Assembly: GCF_027247405.1 (NCBI RefSeq)
Contig: NZ_CP097463.1
Location: 558,001-622,000, forward strand
From: Jatrophihabitans cynanchi
GTDB taxonomy: Bacteria > Actinomycetota > Actinomycetes > Mycobacteriales > Jatrophihabitantaceae
DNA: 64,000 nt
Direction of reading: 5' to 3'
In this document: positions 53,486-61,137 of the stretch, piece by piece
Layout: the number at the start of each line of letters is the position of its first letter
Position numbering within the stretch: position 1 is the stretch's first letter
Notes under the pieces: model-generated
Database searches by the model: none
Seen by the model: the letters and a program-made list of their open reading frames with translations, nothing else
Told to the model about the DNA's origin: nothing
Made by a program: the position numbers and the translations under genes

Positions 53486-56196
53486 CAGAATGCTCCCGGG
53501 GTGTGGCGCCGGCCGCGGCGCTCGAGCTCGTCGATCACCTTGGCCTCGATGCGCTCCACCACGGTATCGACAAGTTCTTGCAGCCGACGCGGATCGTCGA
53601 GGACGGAGACCTCCTTCGGGGCGGCGGCCTCGGCGGTGAAGCCGGTTTCGCCCGAGCGGACCACACGCAGTCGGGCCGGATCGTTCTGGGCCATCTGCTG
53701 TCCTTCCTGAAGCTCGTCGGACGGGAATGCTGCAGCGTCCTCGGCACGGAACAGGTCGGCGGTGGTGTCGACCAGCGAGCGACGCAGCGTGCCGTCCGGG
53801 CCACGCGCGAGAGCCGGCGCACCCGGCCGCGCCGATGCGGGCACCGGCGGTGACCCGGCACGGGCGGCCGGTGACCGGCTCACGCTGACCGGCGGCGGTG
53901 CCGGCAGGTAGGTCGGTGCCGGAAGCGACGCCGAGGCGGCCGCGCTCGCTCTGGCCGCGGCGCCGTGGCCCGTCCCGGACCGCTCGCGCCCGCCGGGTGG
54001 CGCCGTTCGGCCGGTGTGCTGCCGGCCTCGCTCGGGCCGCGTACCGGCGCGGCGATCAGGCCCGGCGAGCGCGGACGCGGCGAACGCCCCCGGGCCGGCT
54101 GACAGCGGTACGTCCGAGCGTGCCGGGCCGGGCGACGCGAGTCCCGCCGGCACCGCACCGCGCGGGGCGGCCGCCCCGGCCGGGCGGATCTGCTCCCCCG
54201 GGCCGAACGCCGACGCGAGCGCACGCAGTTGCTCCGGCGCGGCACCGTGCACCGCACCGCGGCCGCTGGCGAGCAGGTCGCCCATTGCCCGCGGGTCTGC
54301 CGTCCGCAGCAGGGGTTCCTGGCTGCTGCTGCCCGGCACCGACCGGGCCGCCTGCTCGCCCCGCCGGGGCTCCGGCGAGCGGTGCAGCCGCCCGCGGCGC
54401 TCCGGCCGATGCTCCGGCCCGCCCCCCGGGATCCGGCCGGGCAGCCAGCCGGGATAGCTGCTCGAACTGGGCAGCTGTGCCGCGGCGAGCGCCGGGCTGA
54501 GCAGCCGGTTCGGCTGCACCGCACCGGCCAGTCCGCGTGCGGTCGCGAGGTCGACGCCGCGCGGTTCGAACCGGCGCGCGGAGCGTCGGAGCGTCGACGA
54601 AGTGGGCCCGCCGGGCGAACCGAGAGCCGGCGCGGCCGCGCCGCCGGTCCGGCCGGCGAGCTGAGGATCGGCCGGTGCGCCCGCGCCCGAGGTCCTGGAA
54701 GCGGCGGCCCCCGCGGTGCCGACGTCCCGACCGGTGGCTGCCCGCTGGACGGCCTCTGCCGCAGACCGTCCGGCCGTGGCCGCTGAGGTGCCGGTTGCTT
54801 GCGGCGGCTGCGCGGTCCGCGCGGCGGCAGGCGTCGTTGTGGGCGTCGTTGTTGACGTCGGGGAAGGCGTCGGGGCAGGCGCGGTCGCGGCTCGGCCGGC
54901 CGGGCGCTGCGCGTGCTTGGCGGCTGGTGCGTGGCCCGCCGACCGGTCGATCCGCTCGGATCGGCCCGGCAGCCCGGCCGGCGCGAACAGACCGAGCCGG
55001 GCCTGCGCGGTCGAGAGGGCCGGGCGCACCGCGTGCGCGCCACCGACCATGCGCCGCAGGCCCGAGGTCCCGAGCCCGGCGGGCGAGCCCAGCACGCCGA
55101 GCGACGCTCCCCCGGCCAGTGCGCCGCCGAGTCGCGGGGCGGTCGCCGAGCGCAGCCCGACTCCGGTGGACACCGCGCTGCTCTCGGTAGCCGAGGCCGC
55201 GGCGCCCAGCAATGCCTCGTTCGCCGCGCCGGTCGCCGAGGCGTGGCCGGGCGGGACCGATATTCCGCCCGAACGGGCCGCGCGGCGGGCGGTGTCGAAG
55301 CGCGGCGCTCGCGCGGGCAACCAGGTCGCGCGGGCGCTCTGCGCCGCAGACGGCCCACCAGCCGGCAGCGCGGTTCCGCTCGGTGTGGTCGATGGCGGTG
55401 TGGTCGATGGCGCTGTGCTCGATGGCGCTGTGCTCGATGGCGCTGTGCCGGCTGGCGTCGATGGCGGCGGGGGCGTCGCTGTCCGAGCCGCCGGCGCCGC
55501 CGGCTGGCCGGGTGTTCTCGCCGGGGCCGGTGCGGCCGGGAGGGTCGGCTCGGTCCTGGCCGGGGTGCGGCGCAGGGCGGCCCGGGCCGGTGTGCCGCCC
55601 CCTGGCCGACCGGCACCCGCGGACGTCTCGCGCGCGATCGCCTCACGCGCCTGTGACGCTCGGGTCGCCGCCGTCACAGCATTGAGCTTGGCGCGGTCGT
55701 GCGAGGTCAGCATCGGGCCGGCGGCGACGACGGCGTCCATCCGCCGCACCGGCGCAGCGGTCGACACGAGGCTCTCGACGATGCCGCCGGGCGTCGTGGA
55801 GAGCCTGGTCTGCTCGTCCGGCATCCGGTGCGCCGCCCGCGGCAGGCCGCGGCGCGGCAGCTGGTCGCCGCTGAGACGCTCGGGCCGGCCGAAGTGCCGG
55901 GCCGGCCGGGGCTGCTCCGCCGCGGCCGCGGGTTCGGGAAACCACCAGCGCGGCGGCTGGGTGCCGGCGTCGCGGAACGAGTTCACCCGCGCGAGTTGCG
56001 GGCCCTGCAGTCGCTGCCGGACCGGGATCGGCCGGGCGAGCGCAGCCGCGAAACGCCCCGACGACGAGGCGATGCTGCCGATCCGCGACGGGCGGGGTCG
56101 CAGGTGCGTCGGGCCGGGCAGCCGAAGCCGATCCGCGACGCCGGCGCCGAACCCTCCCGGCGGCACCCCGGTCTCGGGTGGAGTGTCGGCGCTCAC
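53485..56196 (-). CDS. Long Pro/Ala/Arg-rich disordered protein in the baseplate operon
   Basis: The protein has 903 residues, with GTG 56196 overlapping the tube stop (GTGA). It is almost wholly low-complexity Pro, Ala, Arg, Ser, Thr and Gly, with a TAPSSTAPSSTAPSTTPPS repeat. No long hydrophobic or heptad helix of a tape measure is seen. The last 100 residues are ordered-looking: SLVDTTADLFRAEDAAAFPS, SGETGFTAEAAAPKEVSVLD, LQELVDTVVERIEAKVIDEL, ERRGRRHTPGAF. Position between tube and LysM genes suggests a structural, chaperone or length role. An alternative is a cargo scaffold in the tube lumen. Function unknown. Confidence 0.65.
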   Translation of the reverse strand: MSADTPPETGVPPGGFGAGVADRLRLPGPTHLRPRPSRIGSIASSSGRFAAALARPIPVRQRLQGPQLARVNSFRDAGTQPPRWWFPEPAAAAEQPRPARHFGRPERLSGDQLPRRGLPRAAHRMPDEQTRLSTTPGGIVESLVSTAAPVRRMDAVVAAGPMLTSHDRAKLNAVTAATRASQAREAIARETSAGAGRPGGGTPARAALRRTPARTEPTLPAAPAPARTPGQPAAPAARTATPPPPSTPAGTAPSSTAPSSTAPSTTPPSTTPSGTALPAGGPSAAQSARATWLPARAPRFDTARRAARSGGISVPPGHASATGAANEALLGAAASATESSAVSTGVGLRSATAPRLGGALAGGASLGVLGSPAGLGTSGLRRMVGGAHAVRPALSTAQARLGLFAPAGLPGRSERIDRSAGHAPAAKHAQRPAGRAATAPAPTPSPTSTTTPTTTPAAARTAQPPQATGTSAATAGRSAAEAVQRAATGRDVGTAGAAASRTSGAGAPADPQLAGRTGGAAAPALGSPGGPTSSTLRRSARRFEPRGVDLATARGLAGAVQPNRLLSPALAAAQLPSSSSYPGWLPGRIPGGGPEHRPERRGRLHRSPEPRRGEQAARSVPGSSSQEPLLRTADPRAMGDLLASGRGAVHGAAPEQLRALASAFGPGEQIRPAGAAAPRGAVPAGLASPGPARSDVPLSAGPGAFAASALAGPDRRAGTRPERGRQHTGRTAPPGGRERSGTGHGAAARASAAASASLPAPTYLPAPPPVSVSRSPAARAGSPPVPASARPGAPALARGPDGTLRRSLVDTTADLFRAEDAAAFPSDELQEGQQMAQNDPARLRVVRSGETGFTAEAAAPKEVSVLDDPRRLQELVDTVVERIEAKVIDELERRGRRHTPGAF

Positions 56197-56672
56197 GGCG
56201 CGCTGAACGTCTTGCTCTTGAAGCCGTGGTGCGCGATCTCGAGCTCCTCCTCGAGCGCTTCCTTCTTGTCGATACTGAATTCCGGGCCCTTCCAGCGCAC
56301 CGGGAACACGGCCTGCAGCTGCCACGAGCGCAGCCGGGCCCCGGTGTGCGTGATCGCGGTGATCGCGCCGGTCGAGCGGCTGAGCTTGTTGCCGTTACCG
56401 GCGAATCCTTCGCCCGAGGACTTGGACATCCAGTCGAACAGCGCGTCGCTCTGGGTCAGGCCGCGGCGGAACACGATGTTGGGCCAGGTCATCCGCGCCG
56501 GGATCTTGTGGACGTAGCCGTTCTGGCCGCCCTCTTTGATCTCCTCGGTCCCGACCGTCACCTCCAGGCCGCGCACCTCCTTGAAGATGCCGATCTCGAC
56601 GCCGTCCACCTCGAACAGGAAGCGGCTCGCGATCGCCGGGTCGCCACCGAGGTGATCGAGACTACTGACCAT
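56193..56672 (-). CDS. Inner tube protein, second copy (Pvc5-like)
   Basis: This protein of about 159 residues has DPAIASRFLFEVDGVEIGIF, KEVRGLEVTVGTEEIKEGGQ, NGYVHKIPARMTWPNIVFRR and GLTQSDALFDWMSKSSGEGF, the Hcp/gp19-like T4 tail-tube fold. It differs from the tube paralogue at 57340 and is closer to the baseplate-proximal tube ring. ATG 56672 was taken; GTG 56678 is two codons earlier. It overlaps the end of the Pvc6-like gene. Confidence 0.87.
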   Translation of the reverse strand: MVSSLDHLGGDPAIASRFLFEVDGVEIGIFKEVRGLEVTVGTEEIKEGGQNGYVHKIPARMTWPNIVFRRGLTQSDALFDWMSKSSGEGFAGNGNKLSRSTGAITAITHTGARLRSWQLQAVFPVRWKGPEFSIDKKEALEEELEIAHHGFKSKTFSAP

Positions 56673-56838
56673 ATTCACGCACCGCCTGCCATGCCCGCTC
56701 GTTGAGCGCGACTACTGCCCGCACCATCCTGACCCGGTCCATGTGCTCGAGATCGAGAAGCGTGTCCAGCGGCCAGTGCAGGTGATAGGCGAGGTACGCG
56801 ATCTCCTGCCAGATGGCATCAGCCGGGTAACGCAGCAT
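56662..56838 (-). CDS. Small Pvc6-like protein (DUF6760-type)
   Basis: This 58-residue protein reads MLRYPADAIWQEIAYLAYHL, HWPLDTLLDLEHMDRVRMVR, AVVALNERAWQAVREYGQ. The sequence closely matches the short conserved protein found between tube genes in many eCIS clusters. Its molecular role is unknown. A good ribosome site (aggtgag) supports ATG 56838 over GTG 56844. Confidence 0.8.
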   Translation of the reverse strand: MLRYPADAIWQEIAYLAYHLHWPLDTLLDLEHMDRVRMVRAVVALNERAWQAVREYGQ

Positions 56839-56848
56839 GAGCACTCAC

Positions 56849-57334
56849 CTATGGCGTCTGACGCGAGAACTCCTCGACTGCCGTCCGCAAGGCGGGTCGA
56901 GCCGGATCAGTGCCGGGGTCCTCCTGGGTCTGTGCCGACGGTGCCGACGGTGCCGCATCGGGCTGCGGCGCCGGGTCGGTGTCGCCGAGCAACGAGGTCT
57001 GCTGTTGCGAGCGGATCAGCTCGTCGTACTCTTCCTTGCTGCCGAAGTTGATCACGCCGTAGAAGTCCTGCAGGAACGCCAGATCGACGGCGAACAGACC
57101 CTCGATGTCGTGCGACGTGACGAGCTCCAGATCCCCGAGCCGGTCCACCACGCGGGTGAGCACGAGGATGGTCAGGCGCGGGTCGTCCGGACCGGTGACG
57201 GTCGGGTCCCGCAGCGGGTCGAGTTCGTCCCGCGCGGTCGCCAGGCGCATCGTGCCGGTGCGGTGCACCCGGCCCTGACCGTCGACGTACCCGCGCGGGA
57301 GCGTGAACTCGTAGCTCGTCTTCAGTGCACTCAT
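56849..57334 (-). CDS. Tail assembly chaperone-like protein of eCIS
   Basis: The protein has 161 residues. Residues 1-100 are ordered (YEFTLPRGYVDGQGRVHRTG, TMRLATARDELDPLRDPTVT, LTILVLTRVVDRLGDLELVT, IEGLFAVDLAFLQDFYGVIN) and match the phage tail assembly (gpE/gp41-like) proteins in eCIS operons. The C-terminal 50 residues are a Pro/Gln/Asp-rich tail. It likely guides the tube or tape component during assembly. It lies 5 bases after the tube gene stop. Confidence 0.72.
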   Translation of the reverse strand: MSALKTSYEFTLPRGYVDGQGRVHRTGTMRLATARDELDPLRDPTVTGPDDPRLTILVLTRVVDRLGDLELVTSHDIEGLFAVDLAFLQDFYGVINFGSKEEYDELIRSQQQTSLLGDTDPAPQPDAAPSAPSAQTQEDPGTDPARPALRTAVEEFSRQTP

Positions 57335-57339
57335 GAAAA

Positions 57340-57816
57340 CTACTTGACCCGCTCGATCCGCTCGACGACGAGAGTGATCGTCTCCTTCATCGGGTCGTTC
57401 GAGTCGGTGCTCAGCGAGTCGGTCGCGATCTTGCTCGGCCAGCCGTTGAACCAGTTGAAGCGACCCACCTCGTCATAGGCGCTGTCGTACAGCACGATCG
57501 AGCCGTTCTTGCGGGTCGCCGCGCGCGCCGTCGCCTTCATGCCCGAGTCGCGGATCTGGATGAACCACTTCCACAGCGGGTCACTCTTGGCGTTCAGCGG
57601 TGCCATCCGGGTCACCTGGATCTCCGGCGCCTTCAACACGCCACCCAGGGTCTTGATGTGCTGCTGCTTGCCGTCCTTGCCGTTCTGCTGCACGGAGACG
57701 ACGTCGAGCTCGATCTCGAGCCCGGACACCCCCGAGAGCACGAGATTCTGCCCGTCGATCTCCAGGTAGAAGTTCCTGGCGACGATCGGGTCGTTGCTGA
57801 TCAGGTCATTGGGCAT
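57340..57816 (-). CDS. Inner tube protein, major copy (Pvc1-like)
   Basis: This 158-residue protein has DPIVARNFYLEIDGQNLVLS, GVSGLEIELDVVSVQQNGKD, GKQQHIKTLGGVLKAPEIQV, TRMAPLNAKSDPLWKWFIQI and FNWFNGWPSKIATDSLSTDS, typical of the T4 gp19-like tail-tube family. It stacks as hexamers inside the sheath. It follows the sheath gene by 33 bases. Confidence 0.9.
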   Translation of the reverse strand: MPNDLISNDPIVARNFYLEIDGQNLVLSGVSGLEIELDVVSVQQNGKDGKQQHIKTLGGVLKAPEIQVTRMAPLNAKSDPLWKWFIQIRDSGMKATARAATRKNGSIVLYDSAYDEVGRFNWFNGWPSKIATDSLSTDSNDPMKETITLVVERIERVK

Positions 57817-57849
57817 TGCTGAACTCCCTCAGGTGGAACGCGATGACGG

Positions 57850-59421
57850 CTAGGCGGCGATCTGCTTCTGCTGGCTGATCCGGAAGACCACGAACTCGGC
57901 CGGCTTGACCGGCGAGATCCCGACCTCGACGACGAGCTTGCCCGCGTCGATCGACTCCGGCGGGTTGGTCTCGGCGTCGCACTTGACGTAGAACGCCTGG
58001 TCCGGTGTCGCGCCGAACAGCGCTCCGGCCGACCACAGGCCGCGCAGGAAGCCGGTCAGGGTCCGGCTCACGCCCTCCCAGAGCGCCATGTCGTTGGGCT
58101 CGAACACGGCCCACTGCGTTCCCTCGAGGATCGTCGCCTCGACCATGTTGAACAGCCGGCGGACGTTGATGTAACGCCAGTCGCTGTCCGAGGCCAGCGT
58201 GCGAGCGCCCCAGATGCGGATGCCGCGGGTGCCGAACGGGCGGATGCAGTTGATGCCGATCGGGTTGAGCAGTGACTGCTCGTTCTGGGTGACCGCGCGC
58301 TCGATGTCCAGGACGCCGCGGATCGTGTCGTTGGCGGGCGCCTTCCAGACGCCCCGGGATTCGTCGGTACGCGCCCAGACGCCGGCGACGTGACCCGACG
58401 GCGGGATGAAGACCTCGGCGTTGCCGTTCGAGCCGATCGGGTTCTCGACCTTGATCCAGGGGTAGTAGAGCGCGGCGAACGCGGAGTCGTACATCGCGAC
58501 GTCCGAGCGCCAGTCCTTGATCTGCTGCGGGCTCATCCCGGGCGGGGCGTCGAGCACGGCCATCCGGTTGCCGTTCTGCTCGCAGTGCGAGATCAGCGCG
58601 GTCTGGACGGCCTTCCAGAGGTTCAGGTCGACGCTGCCGTCCTCCTTGGTCGCCGCGGTGATCAGGTCGGGGACGACCACCATCGTGACGTCCTCGGCGA
58701 TGGCCAGGCCGTTGATGCCGGACCGGGCCGACTCCGAACCGGCGAAGCGGCGGCCGGTGACGTTGACCGGCTTCGCCGCGGCCTTGGCCAGCGCGTACTG
58801 CCCCGGCTTGATCAGCTCGAGCTGGCTGGACAGGTCGGTGCCCTTGGCGAGCCCGAGGTCGACCTTGACCTTGGTCGAGGCCTTGTTGACGACCGTCTTC
58901 ACATCGCGGTCGCCACCGAAGGTCAGGTTCGGGTACTGCTCCACGGCCTCGCCGTCGAGCAGGACGGTCAGCGTGAACGACGCCGGGCCCTCGGCCGAAT
59001 CGTCGCCGCTGTCGTCGGTCGCGATGTCGATCGTGATGTTCGCGTCGGGGTCGACACTCTCGATCTGCAGCGGCTCGCCCAGCGCGCGGTCCGCAGCCGG
59101 CAGCGCGAGCCGGGACGGCAGTCCGGACGGATCGGTGTTCGGGATCCGGCAGATGTAGGCGATCGAGCCGCCGTTGGCGAAGTAGCCGTAGACCGACAGC
59201 GGCAGCACGCAGCCGGGAGCGAAGCCGCCGTAGAGCGCCTCGAACTGCGACCAGCTGGTGACCAGGCGCGGAGCCGCGCCCTGTGGGTCGTTCGGATCGT
59301 CACTCGGCGCGCGTTCGGTGAAACCGACGAAGGCGGCGACCGCCGTAGGCGCCGCAGACAGCACCTTCTGTGCCGACGGGACTTCCTCGACGTAGACACC
59401 CGGCGCGGTGTACGTGGGCAT
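57850..59421 (-). CDS. Contractile tail sheath protein (Pvc2-like)
   Basis: The protein has 523 residues. It begins PTYTAPGVYVEEVPSAQKVL and APTAVAAFVGFTERAP, continues through SWSQFEALYGGFAPGCVLPL, and ends in the conserved sheath core (GHVAGVWARTDESRGVWKAP, NPIGINCIRPFGTRGIRIWG, ARTLASDSDWRYINVRRLFN, VEVGISPVKPAEFVVFRISQ). It contracts to drive the tube. Only one sheath gene is present, whereas PVC has three. ATG 59421 has a ribosome site (ggag) 7-8 bases upstream. It is the first gene of the structural operon. Confidence 0.93.
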   Translation of the reverse strand: MPTYTAPGVYVEEVPSAQKVLSAAPTAVAAFVGFTERAPSDDPNDPQGAAPRLVTSWSQFEALYGGFAPGCVLPLSVYGYFANGGSIAYICRIPNTDPSGLPSRLALPAADRALGEPLQIESVDPDANITIDIATDDSGDDSAEGPASFTLTVLLDGEAVEQYPNLTFGGDRDVKTVVNKASTKVKVDLGLAKGTDLSSQLELIKPGQYALAKAAAKPVNVTGRRFAGSESARSGINGLAIAEDVTMVVVPDLITAATKEDGSVDLNLWKAVQTALISHCEQNGNRMAVLDAPPGMSPQQIKDWRSDVAMYDSAFAALYYPWIKVENPIGSNGNAEVFIPPSGHVAGVWARTDESRGVWKAPANDTIRGVLDIERAVTQNEQSLLNPIGINCIRPFGTRGIRIWGARTLASDSDWRYINVRRLFNMVEATILEGTQWAVFEPNDMALWEGVSRTLTGFLRGLWSAGALFGATPDQAFYVKCDAETNPPESIDAGKLVVEVGISPVKPAEFVVFRISQQKQIAA

Positions 59422-59606
59422 GGGCGGACTCCGATCTTGCTCTTGCGGAGGAGGTGGGGTAGTTGATCTCGGCCGAAGGCTATACCTTGCACGGTCTTTA
59501 CGGCAGGGGTGTGCGAACAATCGTTGTGTGCCGCGATTCGTGTCGTCGTCGACGCAAATCGCCCCGCATCAGGCGGGGTCGGCGAGAACTGCGCCGATCC
59601 GGACGA
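59422..59606 (-). promoter_or_regulatory. Leader/promoter region of the structural operon
   Basis: This 185-bp gap separates the DUF4280 gene from the sheath start. On the minus strand it contains gtgcaaggtatagcc, a possible -10-like patch, about 75 bases before the start. There is no gene and no strong palindrome. The promoter call is inference. Confidence 0.35.
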
Positions 59607-59993
59607 TCAGCTCGACTGGGTGAAAATCGCGCCAGGCATGACCAGCTGGATGACACCGCCCCAGGCGCAGTTGCAGGTCGACCCGGCGGTCAGCGCGGGC
59701 TTGCCGCCGAGCGTCGTCTTCGGCGCACCGGGCTTCCACGGTGTCGTCACCGGCACGCACGGCATCGGGGTCAGCACACCGAACGCCGCAGCCGTCGCCG
59801 CCGCGACCGTGGGATTCGCCAGGCTCGAGCACATGCCGAACGGAGGCACGTTGACCATCGGCGCGAAGTCGGTGATCGTCGCCGCCGGCTTGCCCTCGAT
59901 CGTGACCCGCGAGGTCGGCAGTGGGTTCAGGGTCGATGGCGCCATCCCGAAACTGCACTGCAGGACGGCTCCGAGAACGGCATTTTGCGGCAT
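59607..59993 (-). CDS. DUF4280 PAAR-like spike-tip protein
   Basis: This 128-residue protein starts PQNAVLGAVLQCSFGMAPST and continues FAPMVNVPPFGMCSSLANPT, VAAATAAAFGVLTPMPCVPV and STCNCAWGGVIQLVMPGAIF, an almost textbook DUF4280 sequence. Family members are PAAR-like and can cap VgrG-type spikes. It lies on the same strand upstream of the sheath gene and 11 bases after a lipoprotein gene, so it may be made from a separate promoter with that protein. Confidence 0.87.
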   Translation of the reverse strand: MPQNAVLGAVLQCSFGMAPSTLNPLPTSRVTIEGKPAATITDFAPMVNVPPFGMCSSLANPTVAAATAAAFGVLTPMPCVPVTTPWKPGAPKTTLGGKPALTAGSTCNCAWGGVIQLVMPGAIFTQSS

Positions 59994-60004
59994 AAGACGC
60001 TCCC

Positions 60005-60502
60005 CTACTGCTTGCTGCCTTTGACGGACTTGGTGAGCATGGTTCCGGTCGTCGTCACAAAACACAGGACATTTCGGTCAGCCTGCTGTTCCCAACTTCG
60101 CGCCGACGGCAGCAGATACGTGAAGAACAGCGTCGAATCGAGGTAATCGACCCCGACGTAACCGCGATAGCGCTGCGCGCACGCTCCCTGCGCGAAGGTG
60201 GTCAGCACGTCCTCGCCGGGGTAGGACGAGGTCAGTGCCCGGGCAGCGGGTGTGCCGGTACTCGCGGCGCCGCCTGTCGCGGTGTACGGAACCACCGCGT
60301 ACGCCTCCTGGGTATGCGGTTTCGAGCAGTCGACCTCGGCCAGCGAACTGAGCTGAACCTTGACGGTGCCGGGCGCGGTGAAACACTGCCCGGGCTTGAC
60401 CGCGAACACCGAGACCTTGTGCGAGCCGCTGCCACTGCTGGTGCATCCGGCCACGCAGCCGAGGAGCAGCACCGCGGCCAGCGGAGCCTTCGGCAGACGC
60501 AT
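60005..60502 (-). CDS. Septum-formation-domain lipoprotein
   Basis: The protein has 165 residues. The signal peptide ends in lipobox VAGC (LAAVLLLGCVAGCTSSGSG), so the mature protein is on the outer membrane face. KVSVFAVKPGQCFTAPG and LAEVDCSKPHTQEAYAVVPY match the septum-formation domain (PF13845-like) found in actinobacterial lipoproteins, with Cys pairs that may form disulfides. It heads a two-gene unit with the PAAR-like tip gene, an unusual pairing within an eCIS cluster. Confidence 0.72.
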   Translation of the reverse strand: MRLPKAPLAAVLLLGCVAGCTSSGSGSHKVSVFAVKPGQCFTAPGTVKVQLSSLAEVDCSKPHTQEAYAVVPYTATGGAASTGTPAARALTSSYPGEDVLTTFAQGACAQRYRGYVGVDYLDSTLFFTYLLPSARSWEQQADRNVLCFVTTTGTMLTKSVKGSKQ

Positions 60503-60684
60503 CGGACCACCATTCCTCGTCGTTCACCGCGCGCGGTCTGCGGGCGTTGGACACATTAGCTGCGAACCCGCCGAATGGATGCGGCACTTGCGAGGCCGAA
60601 TTCGGCAAACCTGCCTGCGCAATTGCCGCCGCACGGTCACGCCGGAACTGTGTCACGACCGATCCCGGCGCTAGTATGCCAGCC

Positions 60685-61083
60685 ATGTCCATCACAGTGA
60701 TCATCGCGCGCGATGATGCGGGAGCGCCGACGACACGTGAGGTCTACGAGAGCGGCGTGAAGTTCTCGACCGAAGGTGGCGACCTGTCGATCGTGTCCGC
60801 CAAGCCGCAGCTGATCGCCACCTACGGCTCGGGCAACTGGCTGTCGGTGCACGTCGACGACAACGTCGAGGTGATCACGACCAAGTCCGACGACGACGAT
60901 GACGACATGAGCTTCGGAGACGACGACCCGTTCGGCAGCAGCGACGACGACAGCTCGGATGACAGCTCCGGGGACGACCTGTTCGGTAGCGACGACGACA
61001 GCTCGGACGACAGCAGCTCGGACGACAGCAGCTCGGACGACAGCAGTTCCGAGGACGAGACCGACAGTTCCGACGAGGACTGA
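60685..61083 (+). CDS. YGSGNWL-domain protein with Asp/Ser acidic tail
   Basis: This 132-residue protein has an ordered-looking, beta-rich residue 1-67 domain (SITVIIARDDAGAPTTREVY, LSIVSAKPQLIATYGSGNWL). The tail is almost pure Asp, Ser and Glu with DDPFGSS and GDDLFGSDD motifs, intrinsically disordered and very acidic. The domain recurs at 63129-63893. I do not recognise it. ATG 60685 aligns with the paralogue start; ATG 60676 is an alternative. It sits next to a DUF4157 gene, so a cargo adaptor or shield role is possible but unproven. Confidence 0.65.
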   Translation: MSITVIIARDDAGAPTTREVYESGVKFSTEGGDLSIVSAKPQLIATYGSGNWLSVHVDDNVEVITTKSDDDDDDMSFGDDDPFGSSDDDSSDDSSGDDLFGSDDDSSDDSSSDDSSSDDSSSEDETDSSDED

Positions 61084-61137
61084 TCAGCGGCCCGGCGACA
61101 GCCGGGCTCGACGTTCGACCGGTCGCAGGAGGCGATG

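Noticed and set aside
47259-59993. Contractile prophage or type VI secretion system
   Set aside because: There are no capsid, terminase, portal or lysis genes, and no TssJLM membrane complex or ClpV. DUF4255, DUF4157, DUF4280, the Pvc6-like gene and the Pvc15-type ATPase mark an eCIS.
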